Assembly (NCBI GenBank): GCA_947088515.1 | Contig: CAMUHA010000007.1 | Location: forward strand, 1 to 37,644 | Source of the DNA: an uncultured bacterium | Lineage (GTDB): Bacteria > Bacillota > Clostridia > Lachnospirales > Lachnospiraceae | Reading direction: 5' to 3' | Length of the DNA: 37,644 nt | Shown here: positions 33,572 through 37,644 of the stretch, in pieces | Layout: every line of letters begins with the position of its first letter | Numbering within the stretch: position 1 is the stretch's first letter | Notes under the pieces: generated by a model | Database searches by the model: none | Seen by the model: only the letters and a program-made list of their open reading frames with translations | What the model was told of the DNA's origin: nothing | Position numbers and translations under genes: made by a program

Positions 33572-36022
33572 ATGGATACAGCCATATTGACATTGAATAA
33601 AGATTGGCGCTTTCATTTGGGGGAATGTGAAGAATCCTGGTATAAGGGTTATGATGACAGCAGCTGGCGTGATGTAATGATTCCCCATGACTGGTCAGTG
33701 GAAGCTCCTTTTTCAAAAGATTATTCCAGTGGAACCGGATATTTAATGGGAGGGATTGGATGGTACAGAGTTTCTTTTGCTCTCCCGGAAGAATATTGTG
33801 GAAAAAGAATCCGCGTAGTATTTGATGGCGTATATAAAAACAGCCAGGTATGGTGCAACAGCTATTATCTTGGCAAACGCCCCAGCGGTTATACATCTTT
33901 TTCTTATGATATTTCTGATTTTGCTGTATTTGGAGAGAGGAAGAATACGATTTGTGTAAGGGTAGTACATACTGACCTATCAGATTCCAGATGGTTTACC
34001 GGAAGCGGAATTACCAGAAAGGTGTCTTTGGTGATTGAAGAACCAGTACATCCAGCGCAGTATGGGTGCTTTTTCATGACAAAAGAAATTGTTTATGGAG
34101 AAGAACAGCCATTAAAAGCAGAATATGCAGTTATACAGGTAGAGCAGGAGGTAATGAATACACAGACAGAACCAGTGGAAGTGGCCATAAAAACACAGCT
34201 GTTAGATGAAAATAAAGAAGTATGTGTATGTCTGGAAGGAAACATATCTCTTGAAGCAGGGGAAAATGGAAAAGTTATTCTGGAAGGAAAAATAAAGAAT
34301 CCATGTTTATGGTCACCGGAACATCCCTATTTATACCAGATGCGGACATGGTATCAAACAGAAAAGAACGGATTTTATTTAGTTCATGATGATAAAACGG
34401 GTATTCGTAGTATTTCTTTTCAGCCAAAAGAGGGATTTTTCTTAAATGGTATAAATACTAAAATAAAAGGGGTCTGTGTGCACCATGACGGCGGTTGTCT
34501 TGGTGCAGCAATGCGAATAGAGGTATGGCAGCGAAGGTTGGAGTTATTGAGGGAATGTGGGTGCAATGCTATTCGGTGCAGCCATAATCCACATATGCCT
34601 GAACTTTATGAATTATGTGATGCTATGGGATTTTTAATGATGGATGAGGCTTTTGATGAGTGGGAAAATCCAAAAAATAAATGGTCTGTAGGTCATAATG
34701 TCTATCCTCCCAGACATCAGGGATATTATGAGGACTTTCCAGAATGGCATGAAAGGGACCTGCGTGCTATGGTACGCAGAGACAGAAACCATCCTTCTGT
34801 TATCCTTTGGAGTATTGGAAATGAAATTGATTATCCCAATGACCCATACTGTCATCCTATGTTTACTTCAATGACAGGTAACAATGATGCGTCCAAGCCG
34901 GAAAAAGAAAGGCAGTATGATGTGGACAAACCAAATATGGAAAGGATTTCCCATTTAGCGTCCCATCTGGCATCCATAGTGAAAAAGGAAGATAAAAGCA
35001 GACCAGTAACTTTAGCGGCAGCTTTCCCGGAACTTTCCTCAAAGCTGGGATTTTTTGATGCTCTGGATGTAGTTGGGTATAATTACAAAGAACATTTATA
35101 CGAACAAGACCATGAACGGTTTCCAAGTAAAACTTTTTTGGGAAGTGAAAACGGACACAGTCTGGAAGCATGGCAGGCTGTAACAAGAAACCCATATATT
35201 TGCGGACAATTTTTATGGACAGGGATTGATTATCTGGGAGAGGCTCATGGATGGCCGGTACATGGTTCACCAGCAGGTATTTTGACCAGCGCTGGTTTTG
35301 TAAAGCCGGACTATTACCGCCGGAGAACATTCTGGAAGAATGAACCATTGATATGGATGGCAACAGGAAATGAAAATGAATGTAATTTAGATTATGTTCC
35401 AATGAGTTTTTGCTGGAATTATGAGCAGGGAGCGAAAGTTCTGATTAAGTGTTACGCAGGCCTTTTTGAAAAGGAAGATGGAAATTATGTAGTATTATGC
35501 TGTAATGACCAGGAAATAGGAAGAGGATTTGAGAGAGAAAAGGATGGCGCTTACTGGTTTCATGCTATATTTGAACAGGGGTGTCTGGAAGCAAAGTATT
35601 ACAGAAAAGATGGAGAGTTAATTGCAAAATGTCATCTCACATCAACGGAAAGGGCATCTGAGTTGTCCTGTCAGTTGTGGAAGGGCAATAACAGGTTGAA
35701 AGAGCAGGAATGGAGTATATGTTCTTCTGAATCCGGTTACTTATATCAAGTATTAGTAACTTTGACTGACGATAAAGGACAGGAAGTAGTGTGGGATGAC
35801 AAAGAAATTAAAGTTCAGGTTCAGGGAGATGGTGAACTAGCTGGCATGGACAATGGAAATTTAGCGGATGTAACTCCTTTTACCTCTAATGTTAGAAAGA
35901 CAGAAAAGGGTAAACTAGCCGTTTATGTGAGAAGAACGGGAAAAGGAGGGATTACTGTTTTATTGGAATTGCAAAGTAATCCATCTAAAGGAAAGAGGAT
36001 ATTTAAAGTGATTGACATTTAG
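33572..36022 (+). CDS. glycoside hydrolase family 2 (beta-galactosidase-like)
   Basis: A cytoplasmic 816-aa glycosidase (no signal peptide). Domain order: sugar-binding jelly roll (1 to about 165, LNKDWRFHLG...IPHDWSVE...GIGWYRVSF), immunoglobulin-like domain (about 170-285), TIM barrel (about 290-590) and C-terminal beta domains. Acid/base E418 lies in WSIGNEID and the likely nucleophile E526 in LGSENGHSLE. IRCSHNPHMPELYELCD is typical of GH2 beta-galactosidases; beta-glucuronidase or another beta-glycosidase cannot be excluded. GAAAGGAAGG precedes the ATG. The LacI-family gene follows 128 bases later on the same strand and probably controls it. No sugar transporter is adjacent in the window. 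Confidence 0.85.
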   Translation: MDTAILTLNKDWRFHLGECEESWYKGYDDSSWRDVMIPHDWSVEAPFSKDYSSGTGYLMGGIGWYRVSFALPEEYCGKRIRVVFDGVYKNSQVWCNSYYLGKRPSGYTSFSYDISDFAVFGERKNTICVRVVHTDLSDSRWFTGSGITRKVSLVIEEPVHPAQYGCFFMTKEIVYGEEQPLKAEYAVIQVEQEVMNTQTEPVEVAIKTQLLDENKEVCVCLEGNISLEAGENGKVILEGKIKNPCLWSPEHPYLYQMRTWYQTEKNGFYLVHDDKTGIRSISFQPKEGFFLNGINTKIKGVCVHHDGGCLGAAMRIEVWQRRLELLRECGCNAIRCSHNPHMPELYELCDAMGFLMMDEAFDEWENPKNKWSVGHNVYPPRHQGYYEDFPEWHERDLRAMVRRDRNHPSVILWSIGNEIDYPNDPYCHPMFTSMTGNNDASKPEKERQYDVDKPNMERISHLASHLASIVKKEDKSRPVTLAAAFPELSSKLGFFDALDVVGYNYKEHLYEQDHERFPSKTFLGSENGHSLEAWQAVTRNPYICGQFLWTGIDYLGEAHGWPVHGSPAGILTSAGFVKPDYYRRRTFWKNEPLIWMATGNENECNLDYVPMSFCWNYEQGAKVLIKCYAGLFEKEDGNYVVLCCNDQEIGRGFEREKDGAYWFHAIFEQGCLEAKYYRKDGELIAKCHLTSTERASELSCQLWKGNNRLKEQEWSICSSESGYLYQVLVTLTDDKGQEVVWDDKEIKVQVQGDGELAGMDNGNLADVTPFTSNVRKTEKGKLAVYVRRTGKGGITVLLELQSNPSKGKRIFKVIDI

Positions 36023-36058
36023 TCATGGAATGTCATATGATGGGGTAAGGGAAAATGG

Positions 36059-36104
36059 AAAATAATATTTGTATAGAACTAAAGCTATTATACAAATTAT
36101 TTTT
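36059..36104 (+). terminator. terminator after the GH2 gene
   Basis: AAAATAAT-(AT)-TTGTATA (36059-36075) pairs with TATACAAATTATTTT (36089-36103), 15 pairs with a two-base bulge, running into a T-rich tail. AT-rich; it could also be an operator for the downstream LacI-type regulator. Confidence 0.5.
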
Positions 36105-36150
36105 CTGCAATTCCTAAGAAGTATTTTGAAGTAAAGAGGATGTACAATTG

Positions 36151-37200
36151 ATGGATTTTCAAAAATCATCAGATAATAAAAGGATTACAATATACGATAT
36201 AGCAAAGGAAGCAGGTGTTTCGGCGTCTACGGTATCCAGGGTATTAACAAACAATGCAAATGTCCGTAAAGAGAAGAAGGACAAGATATTAAATATCATA
36301 GATAAATATGATTTTAAACCAAATGCACTTGCCAAAGGGTTGTCAGATACCAAAAGTAAAATAATAGGTATTATTGCAGCGGATGTAAGAAATCCTTATT
36401 ATGCTGAGGTATTTGTGGCATGTGAAAGCGCGGCAAGAGAGGCTGGATATACAGTGCTTTTGTGCAATTCCCTTGGAATGGTTGAGCAGGAAAGTCTCCA
36501 TTTACAAATGCTGCAGCAGCAAAGTGTGGATGCAATAATCCAGCTGGGAGGAAGAGTGGATGACCTTATTTCCGATAAAGATTATGCAAAAAAGGTATCC
36601 AGAATTACTGGCACAATTCCTGTTATAGTTACAGGAAAACTGGATGGTACCTCCTGTTACCGGGTGCAGATTGACGCAAAAAAAGCGATGGACCTTCTAA
36701 TGAGTCATTTGATTGGGCTTGGACATAAAAGAATTGCATTGGTAGGAGGGCGGAAGGATGTAACCTCCACATTCGAAAAATATCAACAGTACCTAAAGGT
36801 TTTGCATGATCATCAGATAGAATTTCATGAGGAGTTTTTTGTAGAGGGCAGATATAATTACCAGACGGGCTATGAAGGAATGAATAAACTGTTTGACAAG
36901 AATATAAAGCCTACGGCAGTTATAGCTATTAATGACTTTTCAGCAGCAGGTATCGTTCGAAGTATTATAGAGCATGGTTACAGAATCCCAGAAGATATTT
37001 CAGTAGTAAGTTATGATAATACTTATATTACAACTTTACTTATACCGAAACTGACTAGTGTGGATTATGATTATAAAACTTTTGGGAGAAAACTTGTACA
37101 GGCTGCAATTAATGCGGCAAAGGACGAAGAGGTGCCGATACAGCAGATGGTAACTCCTACCCTGGTTATCAGGGAGAGCAGTGGTCCGGCTGTAGATTAA
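36151..37200 (+). CDS. LacI-family transcriptional regulator
   Basis: A 349-aa sugar-responsive repressor. The N-terminal helix-turn-helix TIYDIAKEAGVSASTVSRVL (about 13-32) and the hinge helix NALAKGLSD are followed by a periplasmic-binding-protein-like effector domain (IIGIIAADVRNPYYAEVF...GLGHKRIALVGG...ISVVSYDNT). It probably binds a galactoside-derived ligand and represses the adjacent GH2 gene; this is inference from position. Start: ATG at 36151 with AGAGGA upstream; the TTG three bases earlier is less likely. Confidence 0.88.
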   Translation: MDFQKSSDNKRITIYDIAKEAGVSASTVSRVLTNNANVRKEKKDKILNIIDKYDFKPNALAKGLSDTKSKIIGIIAADVRNPYYAEVFVACESAAREAGYTVLLCNSLGMVEQESLHLQMLQQQSVDAIIQLGGRVDDLISDKDYAKKVSRITGTIPVIVTGKLDGTSCYRVQIDAKKAMDLLMSHLIGLGHKRIALVGGRKDVTSTFEKYQQYLKVLHDHQIEFHEEFFVEGRYNYQTGYEGMNKLFDKNIKPTAVIAINDFSAAGIVRSIIEHGYRIPEDISVVSYDNTYITTLLIPKLTSVDYDYKTFGRKLVQAAINAAKDEEVPIQQMVTPTLVIRESSGPAVD

Positions 37201-37228
37201 ATGTTCTATTAGTAATATTTTTATATGT

Positions 37229-37256
37229 AAAAACCCTTGATTATTCAAGGGTTTTT
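37229..37256 (+). terminator. terminator after the LacI-family gene
   Basis: A perfect 12-bp stem AAAAACCCTTGA / TCAAGGGTTTTT (37229-37240 / 37245-37256) with loop TTAT. The T run is part of the stem. It may work in both directions. Confidence 0.75.
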
Positions 37257-37329
37257 AGTAGTTTAAGTAATTATTCATAATAAAATTATGTAAAAAAGTA
37301 CTAAACTTTTAATATTTTGCACAAATTAC

Positions 37330-37358
37330 TTTACAAGTATCTACTTTTTGTATATAAT
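37330..37358 (+). promoter_or_regulatory. promoter of the last, truncated gene
   Basis: TTTACA at 37330-37335, a 17-base spacer and a perfect TATAAT at 37353-37358. It leaves a leader of about 125 bases, with a GGAAAG/CTTTCC hairpin at 37420-37434, before the TTG start. Confidence 0.65.
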
Positions 37359-37490
37359 TCAACACATAACAAAAGACAGTCTTAGTTATCTACTATTTAA
37401 AATTTCTTTGAAGATCGTAGGAAAGTTTCTTTCCACCTTTTCAAGTACAAAGCAGTCAGGCTAAATTTATAAAGCAGAAAGGGGTAATAG

Positions 37491-37644
37491 TTGGACAAAA
37501 GAATCCTTGCGATTTTTGACAGCGAGGAGAGCTACGCATATCGGCTTATGGAGTTTATCAGTGGAAAGACAAATCTGCCGTTTCAGGTATATGTCTTTAC
37601 TGATGAAAACAAATTTTATTCTTGTGCTCAGATAAAAGATATTG
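37491..37644 (+). CDS. start of a gene cut by the window end (receiver-like N terminus)
   Basis: An ORF from TTG at 37491 (GAAAGGGG at 37477-37484) runs open to the window end: 51 codons, beginning with DKRILAIFDSEESYAYRLME. The strand-then-acid pattern (ILAIFDSEE) resembles the start of a response-regulator-like or CpaE/TadZ-like N-terminal domain. The rest is missing, so no function can be given. Codon use matches the neighbours. Confidence 0.55.
   Translation, partial: MDKRILAIFDSEESYAYRLMEFISGKTNLPFQVYVFTDENKFYSCAQIKDI

Noticed and set aside
33411..33590. A 59-67 codon forward ORF between bofA and the GH2 gene
   Set aside because: No ribosome site, it runs into the start of the GH2 gene in another frame, and its composition is not convincing.
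1..37644. CRISPR array, insertion sequence, prophage or integron
   Set aside because: No regular direct repeats with spacers, no transposase or integrase reading frames and no attachment-site duplications at the tRNA gene were seen.

Overview
The window looks like a low-GC Gram-positive chromosome segment, most probably from a motile, anaerobic member of the Lachnospiraceae (Clostridia). The reasons are AT-rich codon use, strong AGGAGG ribosome sites, a lipoprotein of the DUF4358 type, a TSCPD-domain protein, BofA and a YaaL-like DUF2508 protein (sporulation lineage), flagellin with FliS, and no outer-membrane genes. The genus is inferred, not shown. I see no transposase, integrase, phage gene or CRISPR array, so this reads as ordinary chromosome with some unusual genes.

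Layout. 1-3.6 kb: two tandem Lsa-type ABC-F ribosome-protection genes. In front of the first is a 340-base leader with a promoter, a seven-codon leader peptide buried in a terminator stem, and a second perfect terminator. 3.8-6.9 kb (minus): an endonuclease Q-like PHP nuclease fused to a UvrD/PcrA-type helicase. 7.1-9.4 kb: a duplicated DUF1538 membrane protein and a tandem PII-like protein. 9.4-10.8 kb (minus): exonuclease III and a DUF4358 lipoprotein. 11.0-13.7 kb: an MBOAT O-acyltransferase and its membrane-anchored partner. 13.7-15.4 kb (minus): a small unknown gene, murG and a TSCPD protein. 15.5-18.3 kb: a membrane protein of unknown function, a DUF1624 protein and, on minus, an MFS exporter. 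18.6-20.7 kb: an RlmI-type rRNA methyltransferase and a DUF2899/ArsP-type permease. 20.75 kb (minus): tRNA-Lys(CUU) with its own promoter and terminator. 21.0-22.7 kb: tatD and rsmA. 22.85-27.7 kb: a TPR protein carrying a degenerate AAA+ domain, then glgB. 27.9-32.7 kb: a 1016-residue repeat protein (DUF6240-like), flagellin and fliS. 32.6-33.4 kb: DUF2508 (minus) and bofA. 33.6-37.2 kb: a GH2 beta-galactosidase and a LacI-family regulator. The window ends inside a new gene starting at 37491.

How the parts fit. The two ABC-F proteins with their leader form an antibiotic-inducible ribosome-protection unit. The EndoQ-helicase fusion looks like a one-polypeptide repair machine for deaminated DNA, and it carries two sequences resembling sliding-clamp binding motifs. 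DUF1538 and the PII-like protein make a plausible channel/regulator pair in which both partners are internally duplicated. The MBOAT cluster probably acylates a cell-surface polymer. The flagellin locus is headed by a long repeat protein whose stop overlaps the flagellin start, suggesting translational coupling. The most interesting items are the attenuator leader, the EndoQ-helicase fusion with clamp motifs, the dead SpoVK/CbbX-like AAA+ domain, and the repeat protein coupled to flagellin.
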